A DNA stretch of 64,000 bases from Morinoia aosen (Eukaryota > Arthropoda > Malacostraca > Amphipoda > Talitridae): assembly GCA_030386875.1 (NCBI GenBank), contig JASJYW010000026.1, positions 17,662,193 to 17,726,192 on the forward strand, in the 5' to 3' direction. Below are positions 12,431-24,400 of the stretch, in pieces. The translations under genes and the position numbers were made by a program. Each line of letters begins with the position of its first letter. The first letter of the stretch is position 1. The notes beneath the pieces were generated by a model. It searched no databases. It had not been told where the DNA came from and saw only the letters and a list, made by a program, of their open reading frames with translations.

Positions 12431-12655
12431 CGTGCACGACAACTTCGAACGTTACTCAGTAACTTACAATTTCGCACCGACTTTCGGCGCTAGTAATAAG
12501 TAGACCGAGAAGGGCTTGCAGGCAGCATCTCACCTCTCGGACGGCAGGCGACTGGCCCAGCGAGTGCAGCCGCTTGACCAATGAGAGAGCGAGCTCGGGA
12601 CAGCGGTGCTCTCCGAACGTATATATTCGCGTGATGGAGTGCTGGCCGCGCATAA
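12431..12655. promoter_or_regulatory. Divergent H2B/H2A promoter, separated from H2A by a LINE
   Basis: Serves H2B to the left. The H2A side has a TATA box (TATATAT at 12620-12626) and an upstream CCAAT (GACCAATGAGAG). The LINE begins at 12656, about 36 bases after the TATA box, so the start site that this TATA box should define now lies at the LINE's 5' end instead of in front of H2A. CATAA at 12651-12655 is the left copy of the target-site duplication. Confidence 0.78.
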
Positions 12656-12939
12656 AGTCACTCCAGTTACCGTACTGAGTGGATGCTCTCTCTCTCTGCT
12701 GCGAACTCTCTGCTTGGGGAAGTGCTTGGCCTGCTTTGGAGCTTGGAGTCAGTACTAGGTAAAGTTCTGATTATTACTTTGGTACTGGGAGGTGGGGGAA
12801 GTCTTTGAAGCCAAGTAGGGGGGATTGCCTACTTTCTATTTCTTTCGATCTGTGTTTGCTTTGTTTTTCTTATATTGCATTTTTTGGTGATCACTGTTGG
12901 ATTGTGTATTGTGAACCTTAAGCCGGCGTTTTTAATACT

Positions 12940-14595
12940 ATGCCCCCCCCTGAACGGGGGAGGGGGGCGGGGGTAGGTCGAGGGGGACATGGGAGTCGAC
13001 CGCCCCGGACCCCTATGTTACGGCCTCCGTCTCGTTCAATCTCAAGGAATCGGACCGCCTCTTTTTCCACCGGATCTGGTCAGGCTTCTGTGCCTCAGAC
13101 CGTTTTCCATCCTCCGGATCAACCTCCTTCATCAATTCCAACCAATCGCACATCTAAATCACCAACATTCCGGATTCAACTGAAAACAATTGACAATTCT
13201 AAATCTACAGACAAAGCTAAAGTATTCGAAACTACGTTCAAGGAACTCAACGCTCCCCTTATCCGGCTATCTCCTACCAAAACTGGTTTCTATGCCGTGA
13301 CAGATGACACCAATTCCATTGACAAATTATCATCTTCTAAGGCCATTCAAGCTTTCCAAAAAATCAACTTAGTTCCTGTTATTCCTCCAGACCTCAGAGC
13401 AAAAAGAACAATATTCGTGAGACAAATAGACTCCGACATAGGAATGAGACCATCAGAAGAAATCAAGGTAGAAATAGAAAACCAAAATAACTGGATTAAA
13501 GTCACAGACATCATCAAAATTAAAAACTACACTCACGTAATGAAAATAGTCACTACAGATACCGTAACAGCCCAACGAATTCTCAGAGATGGATTTTATA
13601 TGTTCCATACTAAAATTACCCCATACCAGTGCGAACAAGAAGAATATACACACATTTTGATTTGTTATAAATGCTATAAGTTCGAAGACCACACAACATT
13701 TCAGTGTACACAAAAATCTCAGTTTTGCTCCGAATGCTCAGCCCAAGATCATACATATCAAAATTGCGAAAATACTCTTAAACAATGCCTCAACTGCCAA
13801 GGACCCCACAGAACACTTGCAGCTAGTTGTCCATACAGGAAAAACATCATTAAACAAAAACGTGAGGAGGAACAACAAAAACAACAACAGCACACAAATA
13901 GCACCTATGCAGAAATAGCTAAACAAGCAATACAACAGACCAATCCCCCACAGCACACACTAACTCTGACCAACCAGACGCACATCAAACTCACTGCATT
14001 AATTCTAGAAGCACACATCGCCGCACTTGACAGAACAAAAAAATTCAGTGAAATACTTTCCAAATCTCTCAAGGACAACTTTGACATAGATACAATTTTT
14101 CCCGACCGAGACTCAACTGCCATTTTCAACTTTTACTACGGAAACAACGACATTGAAAACCCACAACCAACATCACAGGAACATCACTCAATAGAAGAAA
14201 CAATGGACACGCAAGTAGAAGAATGTGAAGAAGCAGAAATACGACAAAAAAGAAGAATCAGTGACGAAATGGAAAATTCAACAATAACAATAGACAACAA
14301 ACACAACATCCCTATCAAGATATACAGAAACTTTAATGATCGATCGCCAATTCCAGATGAACCTACTTCTGACTGGTATATACAAGAACTAAAAAAGGAC
14401 AACGACAAAGGTCTCAAATTCGCAGTACAGGAAATAAAATCAGCTACACTACTGGAATACATCTTCTCTAAGCGGGTTCAATTTGTCAGAACAAAAATCA
14501 ACATAATTCCAAATGAACAATTTATCGCATTCCCAAGGCACCAAACAATATTCACAGCTATCAAAAAACCTAAGAAAATTACCTCCGCAACATGA
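12940..14595 (+). CDS. LINE family B ORF1: zinc-knuckle protein
   Basis: A 551-residue protein predicted to bind LINE RNA. The N-terminus is Pro/Gly/Arg-rich ([15 protein letters not shown]), like an RGG-type tail. A conserved domain follows at about residues 80-235 (with KRTIFVRQIDSDIG). Three zinc knuckles lie at about 242-297: CYKCYKFEDHTTFQC, CSECSAQDHTYQNC and CLNCQGPHRTLAASC. After them come a Lys/Glu/Gln-rich segment and an acidic region. The ATG at 12940 is followed by eight C and then G-rich sequence that can fold back onto the start codon. The stop overlaps the ORF2 start as ATGA. Confidence 0.92.
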   Translation: MPPPERGRGAGVGRGGHGSRPPRTPMLRPPSRSISRNRTASFSTGSGQASVPQTVFHPPDQPPSSIPTNRTSKSPTFRIQLKTIDNSKSTDKAKVFETTFKELNAPLIRLSPTKTGFYAVTDDTNSIDKLSSSKAIQAFQKINLVPVIPPDLRAKRTIFVRQIDSDIGMRPSEEIKVEIENQNNWIKVTDIIKIKNYTHVMKIVTTDTVTAQRILRDGFYMFHTKITPYQCEQEEYTHILICYKCYKFEDHTTFQCTQKSQFCSECSAQDHTYQNCENTLKQCLNCQGPHRTLAASCPYRKNIIKQKREEEQQKQQQHTNSTYAEIAKQAIQQTNPPQHTLTLTNQTHIKLTALILEAHIAALDRTKKFSEILSKSLKDNFDIDTIFPDRDSTAIFNFYYGNNDIENPQPTSQEHHSIEETMDTQVEECEEAEIRQKRRISDEMENSTITIDNKHNIPIKIYRNFNDRSPIPDEPTSDWYIQELKKDNDKGLKFAVQEIKSATLLEYIFSKRVQFVRTKINIIPNEQFIAFPRHQTIFTAIKKPKKITSAT

Positions 14596-17330
14596 ACCTA
14601 CGAAATCTGATAGTGATACAACATAACGTTCTGTCTTGGAATACCAATAGGATCTCCCTAGCAAACATTTACAATAAAATTGACCCGGATATTATTCTCA
14701 TTAATGCCCACAGCTTGACAGGAAACAACCACCTAAAAATATTCAATTACAACACATTCTATGTAAATAAAAATAACGAACTACATGCAGGAGTAGGGAT
14801 AGCAATTAAGAAAAACATTTCATTTCAACTCCATGACAATTTTCACTCAGACATGCTAGCAGTCACAGTCGAATCACTCCAAGGACCAATTACAATAGGA
14901 ACTACATACACACCACCAAGAGTAGATTATCTTCATTTTGTTGATTTTCATACCTTATTCAATAGACCACATCCGGTATATTTCATAGGCGATATCAATG
15001 CTGCACACAGAACCTTAGGGCACTCACACAACAACAATAGAGGGAAGCATTTACACTACCTTATTGAAAGACATAAATGCATTTATGTAGGCCCGTACTT
15101 TCCCACGATGATCACGCATAGAAGTACCACAGCACCAGATATAGTACTACAGAACACTAATGCCTTTCATAACATCCATCTACGTCCTGGACCAATTACA
15201 CCATCAGACCATATTCCGATTATCGCAAGTATTTCAGCAAATCCAATCCAAATCCCAATCAAACCGAGAAAACAATTTCATAAAGCCAACTGGGTCATAT
15301 ATAGAGACCAACTAGCAAGAGTAAACCCAATTATGAAAGACGAACCAACCTTAGAAGAAATAGATGAACATTTAAATAAATGGACCGAACACATTCAGGA
15401 AGCAACTAACATCGCAATTCCTTCAATGAACCACAGAATAATACCCGGAATAAAACCTACTCCCGAAATACTAGGAATTCAAGTTAGATATCAGCATTTG
15501 AAAGGATACATTCAAAATAATGGGCCATCAATAGAACTATATAGACAACTAACCAGTCTCAGGAGACAACTACAAACCCTCTACAAACAGGAATATACGC
15601 AAACGTGGGAAACCCTAGTCCAAGCATTAGAACTTCAAGACGATCCAAAAATTTTCTGGTCTTCAATCAAACGCATGATAGGATCAAATAATAAACAAAA
15701 AGTTCCGTACCTGCAACACCAAAACAAGGAATTACATTCACCACAAGAGAAGGAACCGGTTTTTAGAGAACACTGGAGGAAAATTTTTACAGAGGAAGAC
15801 AATGAAGAGGACTTTGACATAGACCATATTAATGAAGTAAAAGAGCAGATGAATAATATAACAGATCAAATTATTCCTTTCCATACAGGCAACATTAATA
15901 GACTGGATCAGCTCCACTTCCCACCAATAACAATAGAGGAACTAAAACAAACTTTAAGATCTTTCAAACAGAAAGCGCCCGGCCCCACTGGAATAACCAC
16001 CCTTCAAATAAAAAATTTACCGTTAAACATGATAACATATCTCTTATACATATTTAATAACTCTATTTCAGCTGGATACTTTCCGGACAGCCTCAAACAT
16101 GCGCATATGATATTTTTACCAAAACCCCATACATCACAAAAGCAGGTACAAAATTACAGGCCCATATCACTGCTGGATATTCAAAGCAAACTGCTAGACA
16201 AAATTTTGAATAACAGACTAACCAATCACCTAATCATCAATAACTTATACAACAGTAGACAGCATGGATTCAGAAGGGATAGGGGCACGCACACCGCACT
16301 AGCAACACTCATAGAAACTCTCTCGATCAACCTTGCCAATAACCAAACCACAGACATAGTTCTCCGCGACGTAACCAAAGCGTTTGACAAGGTATGGCAC
16401 ACAGGACTCATATTCAAACTTTCACAATCCGGTATTCACAACCTTTTTCTACGTACGCTAGCCGACTATTTAACAGACAGAACAGCTTCAATCAGGATTG
16501 AGAACTACATTGGCCCCCCTTTCACACTTCATACTGGCGTCCCACAAGGAGCATGTCTTTCCCCCACATTATATAGCTACTTTACACATGACATTCCCCA
16601 TCCGCTACCCAACACAGATTACATATGTTTTGCAGACGATATTACTCAAATCACATCAGGCCGGTATAAACCAAATTACGCAGCCCAACAAACACAGCAT
16701 GCAATAGAACAAATCAATAACTACGAAAGACAATGGAAAATTTCAACAAACATTAAAAAATTTAAGATTATCCCAATTAGTAGACGCACAACCTCAGACA
16801 TCTTCATAGACAACCAACATTATCCATACTCCACCAATGGCAAAGTTCTAGGCCTCAATTTTTCGACCTATGGATTTTCAACACAAATAGCAACAAGAAG
16901 TGCAATAGGATTTAGTAACCTCAGCAAACTATACAGATTTATGCATTTATCACGAGAGAATAAAAGGAAATTATATCTAGCTTGCGTAAGATCAGCCCTA
17001 TTATATCCAGTTATACCCTTGCACACAATGTCACCAACAGCCGTCTCCAAATTACAAAGGGTGCAGAATAAAGCTTTGAGATTTATTACCAACACCAAAC
17101 TTTCAGACCGTATAGCATCCAGATCGTTACACAATCAAGTCAACATACCGCCTATCAATTCACTACTTCACAGCCATGCCTGCAAAATATGGCGCAACTT
17201 ACAACTATTCGACCCCGACCTCTATCAACAACTAACATTCACACCGGAAAATGCTAACAGACAACATTCCAAGTTCAAAAGCTCAAAAATTTCCGCACTT
17301 GGCCCCCCTCCAGATCCGAAATACACATGA
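14592..17330 (+). CDS. LINE family B ORF2: endonuclease-reverse transcriptase, intact
   Basis: 912 residues, the usual size for Jockey-clade ORF2. The APE-type endonuclease has Asn12 (QHNVLSW), GDIN at 133-136 and TPSDH at 203-207. The reverse transcriptase has NYRPISLLD from 521, KAFDKVWH around 598, GVPQGACLSP from 649 and FADDIT at 680-685. The C-terminal part (HNQVNIPPINSLL) resembles Jockey proteins and there is no RNase H domain. The position aligned to the metal-binding Glu of APE enzymes (IQET in L1) is Ala39 in LINAHSL. The ATGA overlap with ORF1 suggests termination-reinitiation. Confidence 0.93.
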   Translation: MNLRNLIVIQHNVLSWNTNRISLANIYNKIDPDIILINAHSLTGNNHLKIFNYNTFYVNKNNELHAGVGIAIKKNISFQLHDNFHSDMLAVTVESLQGPITIGTTYTPPRVDYLHFVDFHTLFNRPHPVYFIGDINAAHRTLGHSHNNNRGKHLHYLIERHKCIYVGPYFPTMITHRSTTAPDIVLQNTNAFHNIHLRPGPITPSDHIPIIASISANPIQIPIKPRKQFHKANWVIYRDQLARVNPIMKDEPTLEEIDEHLNKWTEHIQEATNIAIPSMNHRIIPGIKPTPEILGIQVRYQHLKGYIQNNGPSIELYRQLTSLRRQLQTLYKQEYTQTWETLVQALELQDDPKIFWSSIKRMIGSNNKQKVPYLQHQNKELHSPQEKEPVFREHWRKIFTEEDNEEDFDIDHINEVKEQMNNITDQIIPFHTGNINRLDQLHFPPITIEELKQTLRSFKQKAPGPTGITTLQIKNLPLNMITYLLYIFNNSISAGYFPDSLKHAHMIFLPKPHTSQKQVQNYRPISLLDIQSKLLDKILNNRLTNHLIINNLYNSRQHGFRRDRGTHTALATLIETLSINLANNQTTDIVLRDVTKAFDKVWHTGLIFKLSQSGIHNLFLRTLADYLTDRTASIRIENYIGPPFTLHTGVPQGACLSPTLYSYFTHDIPHPLPNTDYICFADDITQITSGRYKPNYAAQQTQHAIEQINNYERQWKISTNIKKFKIIPISRRTTSDIFIDNQHYPYSTNGKVLGLNFSTYGFSTQIATRSAIGFSNLSKLYRFMHLSRENKRKLYLACVRSALLYPVIPLHTMSPTAVSKLQRVQNKALRFITNTKLSDRIASRSLHNQVNIPPINSLLHSHACKIWRNLQLFDPDLYQQLTFTPENANRQHSKFKSSKISALGPPPDPKYT

Positions 17331-17351
17331 AAATATCTATCAGTCCAACAT

Positions 17352-17463
17352 GGGGAAGACCGAAAAAAAAAAATTATACTTACTTATTTACTTTGTTTTC
17401 ATCTTGGGGTTTTGACAAGCGGAAGGTTCGGTCTTCCCCCCACGGGTGGGAAGTCAAAACCCC
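17352..17463 (+). promoter_or_regulatory. Pseudoknot-like RNA structure in LINE family B 3' UTR (copy 1)
   Basis: Two interleaved helices begin 22 bases after the ORF2 stop. Helix 1 is GGGGAAGACCGAA (17352-17364) with TTCGGTCTTCCCC (17427-17439), 13 bp. Helix 2 is GGGGTTTTGAC (17406-17416) with GTCAAAACCCC (17453-17463), 11 bp. The order 1-2-1-2 makes an H-type pseudoknot. A rival short hairpin CTTCCC/GGGAAG lies inside, so the RNA could switch. Base changes in other copies keep both helices paired. Confidence 0.75.
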
Positions 17464-18943
<1,480 letters not shown>

Positions 18944-18981
18944 ACTTGTCTTCTCGCTCGGAAGCGCTTCCTTCCAAACAA

Positions 18982-18997
18982 GGCTCCTCTAGGAGCC
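18982..18997 (+). terminator. Histone H2A 3' stem-loop
   Basis: GGCTCCTCTAGGAGCC, 39 bases after the stop, is followed by ACATT and the purine-rich GGGAAAGAT, a plausible U7 snRNA binding site. Confidence 0.92.
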
Positions 18998-20284
18998 ACA
19001 TTCGTGTTCGGGAAAGATATTTCAAAGTCTGTCTGAATTGGTATGAGCGTCTTTTTATTATCGTCATTAATTGTCGTGCGAGTTCGGTCCGAGCAACACT
19101 CGATAGGCATTGTTCGCTTGTCACTCCTCAGAGCATAGGCGCTCGTTTTCTTATTCGGCAGCTGCTGTAAAATTCGACTAGACCACCACGTGCTGCTGTG
19201 CTTTGGAGGCGTTGCGAATGTCGAGCGTCAGCAGCCGAATCAATAGTTGCGCTAGCTACTGCGACGACGAGGATGTGTTGCAAAGTACGCAAATATATTT
19301 TGCTTCCCTTCCCAGGGCGCAGAGCACGTCCGTCAAGGCTGATGATAACATGTGAAGTCGAGGTGGCAGTAGTGTCGCTCGCCGTGCAATATAACGTTTA
19401 TCCTCATCCAGTTCATTTCTCGATGCGCATTCGAATTATAGCGCGAAAATGTTTTGGTAATTCAATTGAAGCTCGCGAGGCCTGAGCCGAGCTAATGCGA
19501 AATTATTTGACTATGGGCGCGTGAGACAATTCAAGGGCGTTGTTTGAACGCGCGTCACGCATGGCGCGAAAGATTCGGGGCCTCCAGCAAAATCAGGGTC
19601 AGGACTGAGTGCCATGTGCAAAATATCCGGTTAGATTAGGCAAAGGTTGAATAATTTCGGTGATTCGTGCTAAACAAAGAAAGAAAGCAAATTGTCCAAG
19701 ACGCGTTTTCAGCTAGTGTTGCATGGAGTACATCTCGAGACCGACGCGGCGGCGCCATGCTTCAACGGTCGTTTAGCGGCGGCACACTGCCACCTCATGT
19801 ATCGTTTCTCGAGCTGAATTTCAGCGAAAAAGAAAACTTTCGTGCCCCACGAAATTGGACGGAAGCCGCTTGGACTTGACGAGAGGTCACTCGCTGCGTT
19901 CTCAGCAATTCGCTGTGACTGCCTGCCAGGCTGGAATATAGCGTGTGCATTGTGCGGTAGAGCAGTCAATTGCAGCAAGGCCTAATCTGCAATGACCGCT
20001 TCGGAGAGAGCGAAAGTGTTTAGTTTCCTATCGGAAGTTCAGTGATTGCACCCGTCGAGGCATCATCGAACACACACATTGAGTTTGCTCCTCGAGCTAT
20101 TCCATCTGCAACGACGGGCATGTGAGGAGTGAGGATAACAAAAAAAAATGGCATTCCAAGCACCGGCGCGCGCTCTCTCTACAGTAAAAAAGCGATGCTT
20201 GACAAGTGAAGCAATCCCTAAATGAAGAAGCATACACTGTACTGGAGGGACTGAGTGTGAACACCTTTTCCGAGAGGATTTTGT
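18998..20284. other. H2A-H4 spacer, no gene seen
   Basis: About 1.29 kb between two converging genes. Short open frames occur but none resembles H1 (no Lys/Ala/Pro-rich tail) or any known family. The sequence is nearly identical in all repeats, apart from single bases and small indels such as an AAAG step and GGTCGGTC in the copy at 46326-47626. Confidence 0.75.
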
Positions 20285-20300
20285 GGACCTCGAAAGGTCC
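20285..20300 (-). terminator. Histone H4 3' stem-loop
   Basis: On the minus strand GGACCTTTCGAGGTCC is followed by ACAAAATCC and the purine-rich CGGAAAAGG. It lies 60 bases beyond the H4 stop. Confidence 0.92.
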
Positions 20301-20359
20301 GAGTCTGTGAATTAGCCGTTGGTCGGGCACCGACTCATTTTACAAGAGAGTCAAGAGAC

Positions 20360-21373
<1,014 letters not shown>

Positions 21374-21434
21374 TTCAATAGCACGTTATTCCGCGCATCG
21401 AGAGCCACAACCTCCTCTCGGCTAGTCTCTAACC

Positions 21435-21450
21435 GGCCCTTTACAGGGCC
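21435..21450 (+). terminator. Histone H3 3' stem-loop
   Basis: Same GGCCCTTTACAGGGCC structure, 62 bases after the stop of the variant H3. Confidence 0.93.
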
Positions 21451-24400
21451 ACTCCACCCCTCCCAAAAAAGACGTTCACTGGTCAATGAGATAAATGCGT
21501 TCGTTGAAAAACGAGTTACCTGTTATTCAAGACTATGTAGTGTAGACAAAAAAAATAGAGAGGATTCGATAGTTCCCTTAAAATGAGGAGCACGACAGAG
21601 AAAAGTACATGCATCCTAATAGTAGCACCCGCGATTAAAAATATTCATGTACTTGTGAGCACTGGTCAGACTCGTATCACAGATACGGACGGACGGGCAT
21701 CCTCTTAAGAGAGAGACGGAGCAACCAATTTGATGCGTTCATTCAACGTGATCCCCACTGCAATTACGTCCGAGAAATTACGCTCAAAAAAAGAACTCAT
21801 TCATAAATTAAACGAAACGACACCTGGCGTTTTATTTTACGAAATGGTATTCATTGATTGATTATTTCGTGCGTTCAATCAACCCTAGTTGAACTAGGGT
21901 CAACCTTGAAACTTCATGGGCACATTCCAAGGGGCACAAAATCGAGAACGGCCTCAGGAGGGAAAATCTAGAAAGTCGGAGAGTGAGTGATAGCGATAGA
22001 ACGCCTAGTACATACTTTAAAAATTATTGGGTTCAACACTCTGACTATTTATTACCCATTGGTGCGGATGAGTACCTACCACTAAGTAAATAGCCCATTC
22101 ACCTACAGCTGTGAACCAAATGCATCCCAATTGTTTTTCTGCCTACTCGTCAGGGTAGACAATGGCGTACGAGATAACATCATATAATAATACGAATAAC
22201 CGCTGCTGCTCCCGTCATCACGACTTCACCGAAAGAGTTTTGAGTCAACAGGGTTACCAGCTACCCTTTCTCAATTCGAACGTGACACTTCAACGTTTTC
22301 GTAATTTTGACCGCCTATGATTTTGTTCATTTACTAAATATTATGCACAGAATTCAGTTTCTTAATTTTCACCCAGATTGGGGTCTTGACACCGATTGAC
22401 TGCCAAGCATTGACCATAGTACGTGACAGCATTCAGGCTTTAGATTCAAGGAAGGAGAGGGTTACCAGCGCCTCTTTTTCTACGGTTTAATAACATCAAC
22501 CTCCCAAGTGTATACATACATACAGACATGTATATATGTATATATATATATATATATATATACACATTTACATAGTTTTATATATATATATATGAAAATC
22601 GATATATACACATATATATATATATATAATTGTATATATATAAGAGAAAATTTTTGTGTGCGTCTGAGAGTCGTGCATCGGCGCGTATAAACGAAATCCA
22701 TTTCGATACTGATTTCCCGAATGGAGTATAGCTTACATGTGTAAAAACATTAATAATTATGGTAATGATCAAAACAAGCGTCGCAGTTCCCGCCATTCGA
22801 TTGCTGGCCGAATGAAGCGGTAAGTTTGGAATCAGAAGGGTTACCAGCTACCCTTTTTCTGCGTTATGTTGATTTCACCGTCATTGGATGTCGTCCTTTC
22901 GATAAATCGTATGCACAGAACTCAGTTTCTTAATTATTGATCCAGATTGGGGCCTTTACGCGAATTAGCTGCCGAACAGTGACGATACCACTTGACAGCA
23001 TTCAGTTTTTAGATTCAAGTAAGGAGAGCGCTTCCAGCTTCCCGTTTTCTATGTTCTACGGAATGTTTACATTGAGTAAAGTCATGAGAGTCATTTCAAG
23101 ATGAATTAACACGAATCATTATGTGTTTCTGTATAGAATATGTTCTTCTTTCATGACGATTTCGTTGTGTGTGTAGACCTGAATAGTTTTTCCATCAGAA
23201 ATTCCGTAACAATTAAGTGAATGAGTGCTGCTCCCACGGCTTGAGCAAAAATTAAACCGAAATAATATGGCGTCATGCATCAGCTGTTTTCAGTGATGCC
23301 TGTTTGACATCAATAATAGCTTCAACGCATGTTTTATATTGAATAATTTGTGATAAAATCGGTGGTTGAAAACGACAGAGAAGCTCAGCAAAGAGGAATG
23401 CAAAAAATTACTCGTAACTACGTTAATCGAACTTGAATCTGTTCAAAATTTTGGTGTCGTCAAACCCGTGTTATGCTACATTCCATGTCGAAATGACCCT
23501 TTCACGCAGTAACGTACAATTCAAATTCTAGTGACAATTTTAAATATCTAAGAAACGCGAAAATGTGAATTGAATTTTTACACATTTCAGAAGTTCACTT
23601 CTTGCATTTTTAATTTGCGCAGCTATTTCCGCAAATTCTATCAAAGTTTTTTATGTGTCTGGAGAAACGTCATTTAGCATACAATTCAGTGGTTTTTCAA
23701 CCTATCCTATCAAAATATTCCAGACTATGTGGTGTACGTGAGCCGCTATAAGTGACGGGATTCGACAGTATATTTGAATAAGTCTCAATACGTGGATGGC
23801 AGACAAATACATGCATCCCAATAGTAGCACCCGCGATTGAAAGGTTCATGTACTTGTGCACTGGTCAAGCTCGTATCAGAGATACGGACGGGCATTAAGC
23901 ATCCTTTTAGGGGCGGGAAAGAGAGACCATTGCAGCAACGTAGGAAAAATTACCCTCAAAAGAGGAATTTATTGATGAATTTAAGGAGACACACCTGGCG
24001 TTTCATTACACAAAATAGCATTGCTTGATTACTGCGCGAGTTCGTCGCGTTCAATCAACGATATATGTATGGTTTTCATCACGTTGCAACCTTGAGACTC
24101 CGTGGGCTCGTTCCAAGGTGAGTCGAGAGCGGCCTCAAGGGGGAATATTTAGACACCCGGAGAGTGAGAGAGAAGGCCTAGTACATGCTACATTAGAAAT
24201 TCAAAAACGGAGAAAGCACCACATATTGAAATCACATTTAACAAAGATTTCACGAACTATGATTTGAAAACAAGTCAGTTCAATGGAACGTTTCAGTACG
24301 TAGTGCTTTGTTCTTTTTCGAATCCCTAATGATCATTCGCCCTACGAAGGGTAACTTGCCTGACCTTTTTATAAATAAAAAAACATACTTTACTAGGTTC

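Noticed and set aside
18998-20284. Possible gene in the H2A-H4 spacer
   Set aside because: Only short frames on both strands, none recognisable; conservation among repeats is no greater than that of the other spacer DNA.
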